A stretch of 64,000 nucleotides of DNA from Zwartia panacis (GTDB lineage Bacteria > Pseudomonadota > Gammaproteobacteria > Burkholderiales > Burkholderiaceae_B): positions 372,001 to 436,000 of the forward strand of contig NZ_JAUHHF010000002.1 in NCBI RefSeq assembly GCF_030410395.1, written 5' to 3'. The position numbers were made by a program, and so were the translations under genes. The notes under the pieces are model-generated. The model was not told where the DNA came from and searched no databases. It was given only the letters and a program-made list of their open reading frames with translations. Of the stretch, positions 46,077-55,616 are shown in pieces. The first letter of the stretch is position 1; every line of letters starts with the position of its first letter.

Positions 46077-47486
46077 ATGTCTAGCCCCACCCTCGACCCG
46101 CCAACCCCCGCGCAACGCATCCTGCCATTTATAGTCGGCTGCGCGTTACTGATGCAGATGCTGGACTCGACCGTTGTGACGACGGCGCTCCCCGCGATGG
46201 CGCGCGATCTGGGCTCCGACCCGATCAGCATGAATATTACGATTACCTCTTATTTGATTGCGGTCGCCATGTTTGTCCCCGTCAGCGGATGGGCAGCAGA
46301 CCGCTATGGCGCACGCAAAGTATTCATTGCAGCGATTGCACTGTTCACGCTCAGTTCGCTGACTTGCGCGCTCTCAAGCTCCCTCACGCAGCTAGTAATC
46401 TCCCGGGTGGTCCAGGGACTCGGGGGGGCCATGATGGTGCCAGTCGGCCGCATCATCTTACTGAGAACAATACCTAAGCATAATTTACTAAAAGCCATGG
46501 CATTTCTCTCGATGCCCGCTTTGATCGGACCCATGGCAGGACCACCGCTTGGGGGACTACTCGTCACCTACGCCTCATGGCAATGGATTTTTCTGATCAA
46601 TATTCCTATCGGTATTCTGGGGATATGGCTCATCATGCGATACGTCCAGGCACTTCCGACGGATACTGAGTCGCCCCGCCTGGACGTCGTGGGCTTTTTA
46701 TTGAGCGCCGTGTGTATGGCAGCCTTGGTGAGTGGTTTCGAGTCGCTCGGTCATGGCGGCCCGCAGGCATGGGTGTCTGCCACCCTGATTGCGACGGGAC
46801 TGATCACAGGCTATCTATACGTGTTGCATTCCCGCCGACACCCCAACCCTATTCTAGATTTAACCCTTTTACGCACGCCCACTTTCCGGGCCGCGGTCTT
46901 GGCGGGCAATCTTTGCCGTTTCGCCGTGGGTGCGACGCCTTACCTGCTCGCACTGCTGCTGCAAATTGGCTTTGGCATGAGTGCCCTCTCAGCCGGACTC
47001 ATTACTTTTGTGGGTGCGGTCGGCTCCCTGCTGATGAAGATGGCCGCCCCCCGCATTCTGAACCGCTGGGGCTATCGGTACGTCCTGACAGTCAATGCCG
47101 TGCTCACTGGGCTGAGTCTGGCTGCCTGCGCGAGCTTTACACCTGAAATGCCCTCAGTACTCATGTTGGGCATTCTGTTGATCGGTGGATTTTTCCGCTC
47201 ATTGCAGTTCACTGCGGTCAATACCCTGGCTTATGCAGATATTTCTCACGCTGGTATGAGCCGAGCCAGCAGCTTCGCAGCGATGGCCCAGCAACTCGGT
47301 GTCAGTCTGGGTGTCGGGGTCGCCGCCGAATCACTGAGCCTGAGCATGGCCTGGCGTGGCAGCAACAATCTGATCGCAGCCGATGTCATGGTCGGTTTTA
47401 TCGTGATCGGCACACTGTGCGCGCTTGCCAGTCTGGCGTTCTGGAAACTTTCGCCTCACGCTGGCGAATCGTTACGACAACGTTAG
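46077..47486 (+). CDS. MFS multidrug transporter, DHA2 (14-helix) family
   Basis: A 469-residue drug:proton antiporter. Motifs are LDSTVVTTALPAMARDLG (motif D1, near residues 23-40), GWAADRYGARKVF (motif A, near 72-84) and RVVQGLGGAMMVPVGR (motif B, near 108-123). Motif C, GPMAGPPLGGLL near 154-165, follows the pattern of EmrB/QacA-type exporters. Helices continue to the C-terminus. The substrate is unknown. Its TAG overlaps the stop of the convergent Bug gene. Confidence 0.92.
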   Translation: MSSPTLDPPTPAQRILPFIVGCALLMQMLDSTVVTTALPAMARDLGSDPISMNITITSYLIAVAMFVPVSGWAADRYGARKVFIAAIALFTLSSLTCALSSSLTQLVISRVVQGLGGAMMVPVGRIILLRTIPKHNLLKAMAFLSMPALIGPMAGPPLGGLLVTYASWQWIFLINIPIGILGIWLIMRYVQALPTDTESPRLDVVGFLLSAVCMAALVSGFESLGHGGPQAWVSATLIATGLITGYLYVLHSRRHPNPILDLTLLRTPTFRAAVLAGNLCRFAVGATPYLLALLLQIGFGMSALSAGLITFVGAVGSLLMKMAAPRILNRWGYRYVLTVNAVLTGLSLAACASFTPEMPSVLMLGILLIGGFFRSLQFTAVNTLAYADISHAGMSRASSFAAMAQQLGVSLGVGVAAESLSLSMAWRGSNNLIAADVMVGFIVIGTLCALASLAFWKLSPHAGESLRQR

Positions 47487-48493
47487 TCGACTTTCGCCCC
47501 GGAAAGCTTGACGAGTTCCTGGTATTTTTGGCGCTCCTGCACAACCATTTCCGTAAATTGCGCAGGGGTCAGGGACGAGGCATTCGAACCCATCTGCTTG
47601 AGACGTGCCTGCACAGCAGGATCGGCAAGCGCTGCTGCATAAGCATGGTGCAGCTTGGTCACCACAGTCGCAGGCGTACCGGCAGTTGTGAATACGCCGA
47701 ACCATGTGCCGATATCAAAGGGTTTGATCCCCGCTTCCTGGACGGTTGGGACGTCAGGCAGGATATCCGACCGCTTATCCGTGGTCACAGCCAAGGCGAC
47801 AACTTTGTCGTCTTTGATTAAGCTCACCGCGGAGGCCAAGTTGTCGAACATGAAATCAGACTGACCTGATAGCAGTGCAAGCTTGGCGGGCGCGGCCCCC
47901 TGGTAAGGGATGTGGACGGCCTTCAGCTTGGTCCGCTCCGACAACAGCTCTCCTGCCAGATGGCCGGCACTACCGGAGCCGCCCGAACCATAATTCAGTT
48001 TGCCCGGATTGGCCAAGGCGTATTTCACGAGATCCTGCATCGTGCGTATACCGTGCTTGTCCGCAAACTCCTTGTTGACGATCAGTACGTTGGGCACAGA
48101 AGCCACGAGGGCCACCGGCGCAAAGTCACGCACGGCGTCGTAAGGGATTTTGCTGTAAAGCGCAGGATTGATCGCATGTGTGGCCACAGCACCCATCACG
48201 AGAGAGTAGCCATCGGGCTGGGCTTTGGCGATGAGATCCGCGCCAATATTTCCGCCCGCTCCGGGACGGTTTTCAACAATCACTGGCTGACCGAGTGCGG
48301 GCTTGACCTGCTCTGCAAGCACGCGCGCAATCGTGTCTAGCGGTCCGCCGGGGGGATATGGCACCACGAAACGGATAGGTTTAGTCGGCCAGTCGCCTGC
48401 AGTTTGTGCATGAGACGTCCAAGAAACAGTCACAGCGCTCAGACAAAGCGCGAGCAATGAAATCCTGCGAAGCTTGCTGTGTACTGTCTGCAT
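47483..48493 (-). CDS. Bug-family periplasmic binding protein (TctC-like)
   Basis: A 336-residue extracytoplasmic receptor. The signal peptide MQTVHSKLRRISLLALCLSA ends at SHA-Q. The mature start WPTKPIRFVVPYPPGGPLDT contains the Bug ligand loop, and PVIVENRPGAGGNIGAD near residues 75-91 is the second signature. Bug proteins are hugely expanded in Alcaligenaceae and bind carboxylates, amino acids or vitamins. No tctAB membrane genes are nearby. The ATG at 48493 follows the aapP stop by 11 bp; a TTG at 48508 would overlap it (TTGA). Confidence 0.9.
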   Translation of the reverse strand: MQTVHSKLRRISLLALCLSAVTVSWTSHAQTAGDWPTKPIRFVVPYPPGGPLDTIARVLAEQVKPALGQPVIVENRPGAGGNIGADLIAKAQPDGYSLVMGAVATHAINPALYSKIPYDAVRDFAPVALVASVPNVLIVNKEFADKHGIRTMQDLVKYALANPGKLNYGSGGSGSAGHLAGELLSERTKLKAVHIPYQGAAPAKLALLSGQSDFMFDNLASAVSLIKDDKVVALAVTTDKRSDILPDVPTVQEAGIKPFDIGTWFGVFTTAGTPATVVTKLHHAYAAALADPAVQARLKQMGSNASSLTPAQFTEMVVQERQKYQELVKLSGAKVD

Positions 48494-48504
48494 GATCGAA
48501 TGAC

Positions 48505-49245
48505 TCAATGAAGAATTTGACTGAGAAAGAGCTTGGTTCGTTCGTTCTGAGGATCATCAAAAAACGCATCCGGCGTATTCTGCTCGATGATCTCACCTCG
48601 ATCCATGAAAATCACGCGATCGGCGACTTTACGCGCAAAACCCATTTCGTGTGTGACACATAACATCGTCATGCCAGACTCTTCGGCGAGTCCGATCATG
48701 ACATCCAGCACCTCTTTCACCATTTCAGGATCAAGGGCAGAGGTGGGCTCATCAAACAGCATGATTTTTGGATCCATGCACAGGGAGCGCGCAATGGCCA
48801 CGCGCTGCTGCTGTCCGCCAGACAATTGGCCCGGGAACTTGAGCGCTTGCTCGCTGATACGGACACGCTCCAGGTATTTCATCGCGCGGGCCTCTGCTTC
48901 AGCCTTGGGTGTTTTAAGGACCCAGATCGGACCAATTGTGAGGTTTTCCAACACAGTCAGATGAGGAAACAAATTAAAGTGCTGAAATACCATGCCGACT
49001 TCACGGCGAATCGCTTCGACATCCCGCAAATCATTCGTGATTTCAGTACCGTCAACGATAATCTGACCTTTCTGATGCTCTTCGAGCCGGTTGATACAAC
49101 GAATCAGAGTGGACTTGCCGGAGCCGGAAGGTCCGCACACGACGATTCGCTCACCCTGAGCCACATCAAGATTGATATTGCGCAACACGTGGAATTTACC
49201 GTACCACTTGTTAACGTCTTTCATGCGAATGATGGCGTCAGCCAT
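48505..49245 (-). CDS. aapP: General L-amino acid ABC transporter, ATPase AapP
   Basis: A 246-residue polar-amino-acid ABC ATPase. Walker A is GPSGSGKST (residues 38-46). Then come [20 protein letters not shown] near 82-101, the signature [15 protein letters not shown] near 139-153 and Walker [15 protein letters not shown] near 159-172. It is the last gene of aapJQMP and powers uptake of a broad range of L-amino acids. Confidence 0.93.
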   Translation of the reverse strand: MADAIIRMKDVNKWYGKFHVLRNINLDVAQGERIVVCGPSGSGKSTLIRCINRLEEHQKGQIIVDGTEITNDLRDVEAIRREVGMVFQHFNLFPHLTVLENLTIGPIWVLKTPKAEAEARAMKYLERVRISEQALKFPGQLSGGQQQRVAIARSLCMDPKIMLFDEPTSALDPEMVKEVLDVMIGLAEESGMTMLCVTHEMGFARKVADRVIFMDRGEIIEQNTPDAFFDDPQNERTKLFLSQILH

Positions 49246-49292
49246 ACATGTTCTCCAGAGATCGGGCGCGCCCAGAGTTTGGCGCTTGGCCC

Positions 49293-50390
49293 CTAACGCT
49301 CATGTCCCGTTGACAGCCGTTTTTCAAGAGACTGGCTGTACTTGGACATCGAGTAACAAAATACGAAGTAAATCGCGGAAATAAAGATATAGACTTCGAC
49401 GCTGAAACCACGCCACGCTTGATCAGTCAGCGCGACTTTCGCCGCCTGCGTCAGATCAAAAATACCGATAATAACGACCAGCGAGGTGTCTTTAAACAAA
49501 GCGATGAACAGACCCACCAAAGGGGGGATCACTATTTTGAGGGCCTGCGGCAAGACAATCAGTCGCATCTGCTGCCAGTAACTCAGGCCTAGCGAATCCG
49601 CCCCCTCGAACTGACCTTTGGGAATGGCCTGCAATCCACCGCGAATGGTTTCAGCCATGTAGGCTGCCGCAAATAAAATGATTGCGATCTGGGCGCGCAG
49701 CAATTTGTCGATGTTCATCCCCTCAGGTAGAAACAACGGCAACATGACCGCGGACATGAACAATAAGCTGATCAGCGGCACACCGCGCACAAGCTCGATG
49801 TACACCACGCAAATCGACTTGATCGCCGGCATGTTGGATCGACGCCCGAGCGCCAACACGATACCCAATGGAAAGGCCAGCGCAATACCAAATGTCGACA
49901 AGATGAGTGTCAATGGCAAGCCGCCCCACTGACTGTTTTCAACATATGTCAGGCCGAAAACGCCTCCCCACATCAACACCGCCACCGCGGCGAGCGAAAC
50001 AGTCCATAGAGCGAGCAGCCACATGTTCCAAAGCTTTCTCCAGCCGCTCAGGATGATCGAAGCAACCAAAATGCCTGTCGCGATCAAAGGGCGCCACTGC
50101 TCGTCATAGGGGTACAAGCCAAACAAAATCAGGCGATGTTTTTCGACAATCATGGCCCAGCAAGCACCTGTCGACTTGCGGCACTCATCGGCCGTGGAGG
50201 CGGTGGCATTCGCATTGATTAAAAACCAGTCCACCATTGCAGGGACGGTTGCAAGCAATAACCACACCGAAAGAATCGTCAGCAAGCTGTTGATCGGCGA
50301 TGAAAAAAGCTGCGAACGTATCCATGCGAACACGCCAACGGCGCTTGCGGGCGCTTTCTCAGTTGAAACTGCGGTAGTTGGTGTAGTCAT
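49293..50390 (-). CDS. aapM: General L-amino acid ABC transporter, permease AapM
   Basis: A 365-residue permease of the HisMQ family with the long extra N-terminus typical of AapM. The coupling loop EAA-like motif reads [23 protein letters not shown] near residues 285-307. [24 protein letters not shown]-type sequence in the middle starts the conserved permease domain. I start at ATG 50390, directly behind the aapQ stop. The frame to 50411 lies inside aapQ. Confidence 0.92.
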   Translation of the reverse strand: MTTPTTAVSTEKAPASAVGVFAWIRSQLFSSPINSLLTILSVWLLLATVPAMVDWFLINANATASTADECRKSTGACWAMIVEKHRLILFGLYPYDEQWRPLIATGILVASIILSGWRKLWNMWLLALWTVSLAAVAVLMWGGVFGLTYVENSQWGGLPLTLILSTFGIALAFPLGIVLALGRRSNMPAIKSICVVYIELVRGVPLISLLFMSAVMLPLFLPEGMNIDKLLRAQIAIILFAAAYMAETIRGGLQAIPKGQFEGADSLGLSYWQQMRLIVLPQALKIVIPPLVGLFIALFKDTSLVVIIGIFDLTQAAKVALTDQAWRGFSVEVYIFISAIYFVFCYSMSKYSQSLEKRLSTGHER

Positions 50391-50391
50391 T

Positions 50392-51582
50392 TCAACGCTC
50401 CACCAACGCAATGCGTTTGTTGTACCAGTTCATGAAAACAGAAATCGACAAGCTCACCGTCAGATAAGCCGCCATGATCATCATGATGCCCTCAATCGCC
50501 TGCCCCGTTTGGTTGAGGGTCGTATTGATCACAGAGACGATGTCCGGGTAGCCAATGGCCACCGCCAGCGAACTATTTTTAGTGATGTTCAAATACTGGC
50601 TTGTCATCGGAGGGATGATCACACGCAAGGCCTGCGGCAATACGATCAAACGCAACACTTGACCGCGCTTGAGCCCAAGGGCCTCGGCCGCCTCCCATTG
50701 ACCGCGATTGACCGACTGAATACCAGAACGCACAACCTCTGCAATAAAGGCAGCGGTGTAAATCACTAGGCCAATCAGCAGCGCGGCGAACTCGGGAGAA
50801 AGCGTCATTCCACCGGCAAAGTTAAACCCCTTGAGCTCTGGCACATCCAGCGTCATGGAAGTTCCACTGAAGAACCACATCACGACAGGTAACACCAAGA
50901 GCAACAACATTGACCATCTTCCCGTGGGGAAAATCTGACCAGTCTTTTCCTGATTTTTACGCGCCCATTTAGCCATGATGATCGAGAGAATCACGGCAAC
51001 CAGAAAACCCACCAACAACCACAGCAATCCGTCACCGTGAACAGTTGGCATCTGTACCCCGCGATTCGAGACGAACACCCCTGGCAAGGGATGCAGCGCC
51101 TGGCGGGGACCGGGTAGCGTTTCTGAAATGATGGCGTACCAGAAAAACAACTGGAGCAGCAACGGGACGTTGCGCATCACTTCAACGTAAATGCTTGAAA
51201 TCTTGCGGATCAGCCAGTTGCTCGACAGCCGGGCGATACCGATCAATGTACCGAGTAAAGTCGCGAGAACGATGCCAATCAAGGCAACCCGCAGTGTGTT
51301 GAGCAAACCGACCGTGATCGCCCGGCCGTAAGTACTCGCTGGACTATAAGCAATTGGTGTTTCGCCAATGGCGAAACCAGCTTCTTTGCTTAGAAAATCG
51401 AAACCTGTCGAGATATTGCGCGCCGACAAGTTACTCAATGTGTTGTGAACCAAAAACCAGACTGCTCCACCTACGGCGAGCAATGCAAGAATTTGATAAA
51501 TGATCGAGCGCGTGCCTGGATCATTCCAAGACAAGCGTCTTCGAGCAGGGGGTGCTAGAGGTGATTCTTTAGGCTTCGTCAT
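50392..51582 (-). CDS. aapQ: General L-amino acid ABC transporter, permease AapQ
   Basis: A 396-residue permease. The first helix is near residues 25-45. The signature YGRAITVGLLNTLRVALIGI (near 83-102) and the ATPase-contact motif [25 protein letters not shown] (near 299-323) are present, as in AapQ/YhdX. It sits behind aapJ, separated by a hairpin, and abuts aapM with one base between. Confidence 0.93.
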   Translation of the reverse strand: MTKPKESPLAPPARRRLSWNDPGTRSIIYQILALLAVGGAVWFLVHNTLSNLSARNISTGFDFLSKEAGFAIGETPIAYSPASTYGRAITVGLLNTLRVALIGIVLATLLGTLIGIARLSSNWLIRKISSIYVEVMRNVPLLLQLFFWYAIISETLPGPRQALHPLPGVFVSNRGVQMPTVHGDGLLWLLVGFLVAVILSIIMAKWARKNQEKTGQIFPTGRWSMLLLLVLPVVMWFFSGTSMTLDVPELKGFNFAGGMTLSPEFAALLIGLVIYTAAFIAEVVRSGIQSVNRGQWEAAEALGLKRGQVLRLIVLPQALRVIIPPMTSQYLNITKNSSLAVAIGYPDIVSVINTTLNQTGQAIEGIMMIMAAYLTVSLSISVFMNWYNKRIALVER

Positions 51583-51588
51583 AACTTA

Positions 51589-51611
51589 GGGCGACCGCAA
51601 CGCGGTCGCCC
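51589..51611 (-). other. Intercistronic hairpin between aapJ and aapQ
   Basis: A perfect 10-bp stem, GGGCGACCGC (51589-51598) and GCGGTCGCCC (51602-51611), with a three-base loop. It lies in the 46-bp gap after the aapJ stop (51629) and before aapQ (51582). There is no T tract, so it is unlikely to end transcription fully. Such hairpins after binding-protein genes protect the upstream mRNA from 3' exonucleases and let the binding protein be made in excess. Confidence 0.7.
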
Positions 51612-51628
51612 CTATGTATCAAGTGAGA

Positions 51629-52645
51629 TTAGCGAATGGGCCAGGCGTACATCAGGCCGCCTTTGGTCCACTGGGCATTGAGACCACGCTCAAGCTTGAG
51701 TGGAGTGTTGGGACCGATGTTGCGATCAAAGCTCTCGCCGTAGTTACCGACTTGCTTGATGATGTCGTAGGCCCACTTTTCTGACACACCCAGGTTTTTA
51801 CCCATGCCAGGTGTCACGCCCAAAATACGCTGAACGTTTGGATTCGTGCTCTTGAGCATTTCATCGACGTTCTTAGAGGTGATGCCGTACTCTTCAGCTT
51901 CAAGCATTGCGTAGAGTGCCCAACGGACAACGTTCAGCCACTGTTCGTCACCTTGACGAACCTGTGGGCCGAGTGGCTCCTTGGACAAGTTTTCAGGCAG
52001 GATGATGTTGTTGTCTGGATTTTTCAGTGTCGTACGTGACGAAGCCAGTCCCGACTTGTCAGTCGTATATGCATCGCAGCGACCGGAATCATAGGCGCGA
52101 ACAACTTCATCAACCTTTTCGATCACGACGGGCTTGAAGGTCAGATTGTTAGCGCGGAACCAGTCAGCCAGGTTGAGTTCAGTGGTTGTGCCGGGCTGAA
52201 CGCAGATCGTGGCGCCGTTCAATTCTTTGGCGCTCTTGATGTTCAAGTCCTTGCGAACCATCAAACCCTGGCTGTCGTAAAAGTTGACGCCAGCACCCAA
52301 CAAACCGAGCGAGGTATCGCGCGTCATTGTCTGGGTCGTGTTACGTGTCAGCACGTCGATTTCACCGGACTGCAATGCGGTAAAGCGTTGCTGAGCGGTC
52401 AAAGGTGTGAATTTGACTTTCGAGGCATCGCCAAACATGACGGCGGCGATGGCGCGGCACATATCGATGTCCAGACCTGACCAGACACCCTTGCTGTCAG
52501 GCGCCGAAAAACCAGCCAAACCTGTGTTCGTGCCGCACTGGACGAAGCCTTTCTTTTTGACGTTATCGAACGTTGGACCTGCCTGCGCGACGGTGTTGGC
52601 CGCGAGCATCGCTGCGCCGACTACTGCTAGTTTCAAGAATTTCAT
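51629..52645 (-). CDS. aapJ: General L-amino acid ABC transporter, binding protein AapJ
   Basis: A 338-residue periplasmic binding protein. A signal peptide (MKFLKLAVVGAAMLAANTVA, then QA-G) precedes GPTFDNVKKKGFVQCGTNTGLAGFSAPDSKG, the AapJ/YhdW opening. The SBP_bac_3 segment WSGLDIDMCRAIAAVMFG near residues 55-72 and TRNTTQTMTRDTSLGL near 102-117 follow. It recognises many L-amino acids. GGAG before the ATG and a sigma-70 promoter at 52743-52771 support this start. Confidence 0.94.
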   Translation of the reverse strand: MKFLKLAVVGAAMLAANTVAQAGPTFDNVKKKGFVQCGTNTGLAGFSAPDSKGVWSGLDIDMCRAIAAVMFGDASKVKFTPLTAQQRFTALQSGEIDVLTRNTTQTMTRDTSLGLLGAGVNFYDSQGLMVRKDLNIKSAKELNGATICVQPGTTTELNLADWFRANNLTFKPVVIEKVDEVVRAYDSGRCDAYTTDKSGLASSRTTLKNPDNNIILPENLSKEPLGPQVRQGDEQWLNVVRWALYAMLEAEEYGITSKNVDEMLKSTNPNVQRILGVTPGMGKNLGVSEKWAYDIIKQVGNYGESFDRNIGPNTPLKLERGLNAQWTKGGLMYAWPIR

Positions 52646-52742
52646 TACTCGATCTCCGAAATACTAAAGGGTACGGCAGCCATTCGGGCAAGCCGCAGGT
52701 CTAGTTGTGCAAGGCACCAATGGTAGCCTTACCCACACCCGG

Positions 52743-52771
52743 ACTGTATGGGGGAAATCCCTCGCCGTCAA
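52743..52771 (-). promoter_or_regulatory. Sigma-70 promoter of aapJQMP
   Basis: On the minus strand TTGACG (52771-52766) and TACAGT (52748-52743) are spaced by 17 bases, an ideal layout. Transcription would start near 52736 and leave a leader of about 90 bases before aapJ. Confidence 0.6.
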
Positions 52772-52812
52772 TAATTCCTCTGTCATATGCTTATTAAATT
52801 GTGAGTGAGCAG

Positions 52813-52833
52813 GGTTATTATTAGGGAATAACC
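52813..52833. promoter_or_regulatory. Inverted repeat just upstream of ftsE
   Basis: GGTTATT (52813-52819) and AATAACC (52827-52833) form a perfect 7-bp inverted repeat around ATTAGGG, 11 bases before the ftsE ATG. The surrounding DNA is AT-rich. It may act as an operator or fold in the leader; I know of no matching regulator. Confidence 0.35.
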
Positions 52834-52844
52834 TATGTGACAAC

Positions 52845-53585
52845 ATGATCGAATTCCAGCACGTATTCAAATCTTATGGCCAAGGACGCAATATCTTGGC
52901 CGATATTACTTTTCGCGTCGCCGCTGGTGAGTTTGTTTACGTGGCGGGACCTTCCGGCGCAGGCAAATCCACGCTGCTCAAACTGATTGGCGGTTTAGAA
53001 GCCCCCAGCCGCGGTTCGATTCAGGTCAATGGACAGCGGCTCGAACAGCTCTCTGCCCGCGCAAGACCTTACCTGAGACGATCGGTGGGCGTCATATTGC
53101 AAGATACGCACCTTCTTTACGACCGAAGCGCGATCGAAAATGTCCTTTTACCCCTCACCGTGACAGGCCTGCCAAATGACGTTGCCCGGGCGCGCGCCCG
53201 AGCCGCGCTCGACAAAGTCGGACTGAACAACAAAGAAAACACCCCTCCGATCGAACTGTCCGGTGGCGAGCAACAACGCCTGGCCATCGCCCGCGCCATC
53301 GTGAACCGCCCTGCCATCCTGATCGCAGACGAGCCCACCGCAAGCCTGGACAAAGACACTGCCCGACGCATCATGTCCGTATTCAAGGACTTTAATCGCG
53401 TAGGCGTCACCACACTGATCGCCTCGCATGATGACGACCTGATGGCCGAATACGCCACGCGAGCATTCAAAATCGAGCCCGGCAAGTTTGCAGACTCCGC
53501 AAACAGACGACCTGCCCATACTGAGCCGGTGCAACATGCGGAATCAGGTCATATCGAACCACACATTGGCGGAGCCTCGAGATGA
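52845..53585 (+). CDS. ftsE: Cell division ATP-binding protein FtsE
   Basis: A 246-residue ABC ATPase that with FtsX controls murein hydrolase activation at the septum. Walker A GPSGAGKST (residues 35-43), the FtsE-type VGVILQDTHLLYDRSAIENVLLPL region near 80-103, signature LSGGEQQRLAIARA near 140-153 and Walker B ILIADEPTASLD near 159-170 are present. The tail after residue 215 is an extra, poorly conserved stretch. Its stop overlaps the ftsX ATG (ATGA). Confidence 0.95.
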   Translation: MIEFQHVFKSYGQGRNILADITFRVAAGEFVYVAGPSGAGKSTLLKLIGGLEAPSRGSIQVNGQRLEQLSARARPYLRRSVGVILQDTHLLYDRSAIENVLLPLTVTGLPNDVARARARAALDKVGLNNKENTPPIELSGGEQQRLAIARAIVNRPAILIADEPTASLDKDTARRIMSVFKDFNRVGVTTLIASHDDDLMAEYATRAFKIEPGKFADSANRRPAHTEPVQHAESGHIEPHIGGASR

Positions 53586-54490
53586 AAAGTCTGCTCCGAC
53601 AACATCGCTACGCCTTAACCGTGACGGTCAGAAGGCTTCTTTCACAACCGATTTCCTCACTGACCAATCTACTGGTGATCGCTCTGGCATTGGCACTCCC
53701 TCTGCTGGGTGCCTCTTTGCTGACGTCGATTGAGCCAGTTGCCAAGCAAGTCTCGGTGACTCCCGAGCTCACTATTTTTCTCAAAACAGATGCCGCGGCC
53801 GGGACTGCCGACAAACTCGCCCGCCAGGTTCGTGAAGAATATGCAGAGCAAACCGTCAAGGTCCGCGTCATCCCCAAACAGCGGGCATTAGAAGAGCTTC
53901 GTGCGAATCCAGCATGGGAGCAGGCACTCAAAGTACTTCCGGTGAATCCGCTTCCTGACGCGATCGTCGTAGAGCTTGCCCCGGGAGATGACCTGGCCAA
54001 GCGCGCTGACCAGCTCGCCAACACATTGAGAAAATGGCCAGGCGTTGATCTGGTTCAACTCGACAGCGCCTGGGTACAACGTCTCGAAGCACTTCTTCGT
54101 TTTGGCAAGGTGGGACTCATTTTGTTGGCACTCAGCGTGATGTTAGTTGTGCTGGCAACGGTGTTTAATACTGTCCGGATGCAGGCCTTGTCCCAACGCG
54201 AAGAAATTGGAGTGGCACGGCTGGTTGGAGCAACCGAATCATTTGTCCGAAGACCATTCCTTTATCTGGGCGCACTCACCTGCAGCTTGGCTGCGCTCAT
54301 CAGCCTGGGCATCGCCCGCTTGACGCTGACACCCTTGAACGATGCGCTCGCCTCGCTCGCCCGTACCTATGACGCGGAGTTCGCTCTGAGTCTGCCATCC
54401 ACGCCTGTTCTTGTTGCCTGCGTGCTGCTTGTAGCCGCTCTGGGCGCGCTCTCGGCCAGATGGTCTGTACAACGCAACACTCGCTTTTAA
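53582..54490 (+). CDS. ftsX: Cell division protein FtsX
   Basis: A 302-residue membrane partner of FtsE with four helices: one near residues 20-45 and three in the last 130 residues. A periplasmic domain lies between (VTPELTIFLKTDAAAG through WVQRLEALLRF). This layout is typical of FtsX. VFNTVRMQALSQREEIGVARLVGATESFVRRPFL near residue 190 is the conserved cytoplasmic loop that contacts FtsE. Confidence 0.94.
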   Translation: MKSLLRQHRYALTVTVRRLLSQPISSLTNLLVIALALALPLLGASLLTSIEPVAKQVSVTPELTIFLKTDAAAGTADKLARQVREEYAEQTVKVRVIPKQRALEELRANPAWEQALKVLPVNPLPDAIVVELAPGDDLAKRADQLANTLRKWPGVDLVQLDSAWVQRLEALLRFGKVGLILLALSVMLVVLATVFNTVRMQALSQREEIGVARLVGATESFVRRPFLYLGALTCSLAALISLGIARLTLTPLNDALASLARTYDAEFALSLPSTPVLVACVLLVAALGALSARWSVQRNTRF

Positions 54491-54508
54491 CTCTTCACGG
54501 TCGGTGCG

Positions 54509-55585
54509 ATGAAACTTGCCAATAAAATAATCGCCTGGCAACGCACCCATGGCCGACACGACCTGCCTTGGCAGAACACACGAGATCCCTACCGAGTCTG
54601 GCTCTCGGAGATCATGCTGCAACAAACACAAGTCAGCGCAGTGATCGAATACTATCAGCGGTTTTTGAGTCACTTTCCCGATGTCGCCCGCCTCGCGCAA
54701 GCAACTCATGAAGCCGTCATGGCTCAGTGGGCGGGCTTGGGATACTATGCGCGCGCACGCAATTTGCACGCCTGCGCGCAGCGCATCATGACCGATTGGA
54801 ATGGGCACTTTCCTACCGATGCCGCAGGACTTGCCACTTTGCCAGGCATAGGACCTTCAACGGCGGCCGCGATCGCTGCCTTTTGCTACGGTGAACGTGC
54901 GGCGATACTGGACGGCAACGTCAAGCGTGTTTTTGCAAGATACTTTGCCGTCGAGGGTGATCCCACCCAGCGGGCCACTGAAGTACGACTTTGGCAACTT
55001 GCCCGTGATGAACTCCCCACGTCAAAAACATGCGAAAAAGATCCGGAGGCAATGGCGCGCTATACCCAGGGTCAAATGGATCTCGGCGCCACACTCTGCA
55101 CCCGCAGTCGTCCGAGATGTATTGAATGCCCGCTTTCCAAAGGATGTATGGCATTCAACACGGGTCGCACAGAAGAACTTCCGTGGCCACGTCAGCGAAA
55201 AGTTCTGCCAGAACGCTCCACTGGAATGCTAGTGGCGTTTCGGGACGACCACCTCTTGCTGGAGCAGCGACCCAATACCGGCATCTGGGGTGGCTTGTGG
55301 AGTCTGCCAGAATTCGAAGTCACCCAAACACCCACTCAAGTCTGCGAAAAATTAGGCCTCAAAGTTCGACAAATACAGACACTCGCACCCTTTCTGCATG
55401 TGTTTACACATTATCGGCTGACGATTGCCCCGCTCCTGGCTCACGTGTCGACTGACAGCATTTTGATCAACGCTCAAACAGAAGTCGATCGGTGCTGGAT
55501 TCGTTATGAAGAAATCGAAAAACTAGGCTTGCCGGCACCCGTTCGAAAACTGATTATGAGCCTTCGCACAGATCAGCTTTTGTGA
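54509..55585 (+). CDS. mutY: Adenine DNA glycosylase MutY
   Basis: A 358-residue base-excision enzyme removing A opposite 8-oxoguanine. LPWQNTRDPYRVWLSEIMLQQTQV holds the catalytic Glu near residue 37. The helix-hairpin-helix LPGIGPSTAAAIAAF (near 111-125) is followed by ILDGNVKR with the catalytic Asp near 136. The iron-sulfur cluster is CX6CX2CX5C (CTRSRPRCIECPLSKGC near 192-208). A C-terminal Nudix-like domain checks for 8-oxoG. It follows ftsX by 18 bp. Confidence 0.96.
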   Translation: MKLANKIIAWQRTHGRHDLPWQNTRDPYRVWLSEIMLQQTQVSAVIEYYQRFLSHFPDVARLAQATHEAVMAQWAGLGYYARARNLHACAQRIMTDWNGHFPTDAAGLATLPGIGPSTAAAIAAFCYGERAAILDGNVKRVFARYFAVEGDPTQRATEVRLWQLARDELPTSKTCEKDPEAMARYTQGQMDLGATLCTRSRPRCIECPLSKGCMAFNTGRTEELPWPRQRKVLPERSTGMLVAFRDDHLLLEQRPNTGIWGGLWSLPEFEVTQTPTQVCEKLGLKVRQIQTLAPFLHVFTHYRLTIAPLLAHVSTDSILINAQTEVDRCWIRYEEIEKLGLPAPVRKLIMSLRTDQLL

Positions 55586-55616
55586 AATCTCGAGTAAGTC
55601 GCGCAAATCCACAGCA

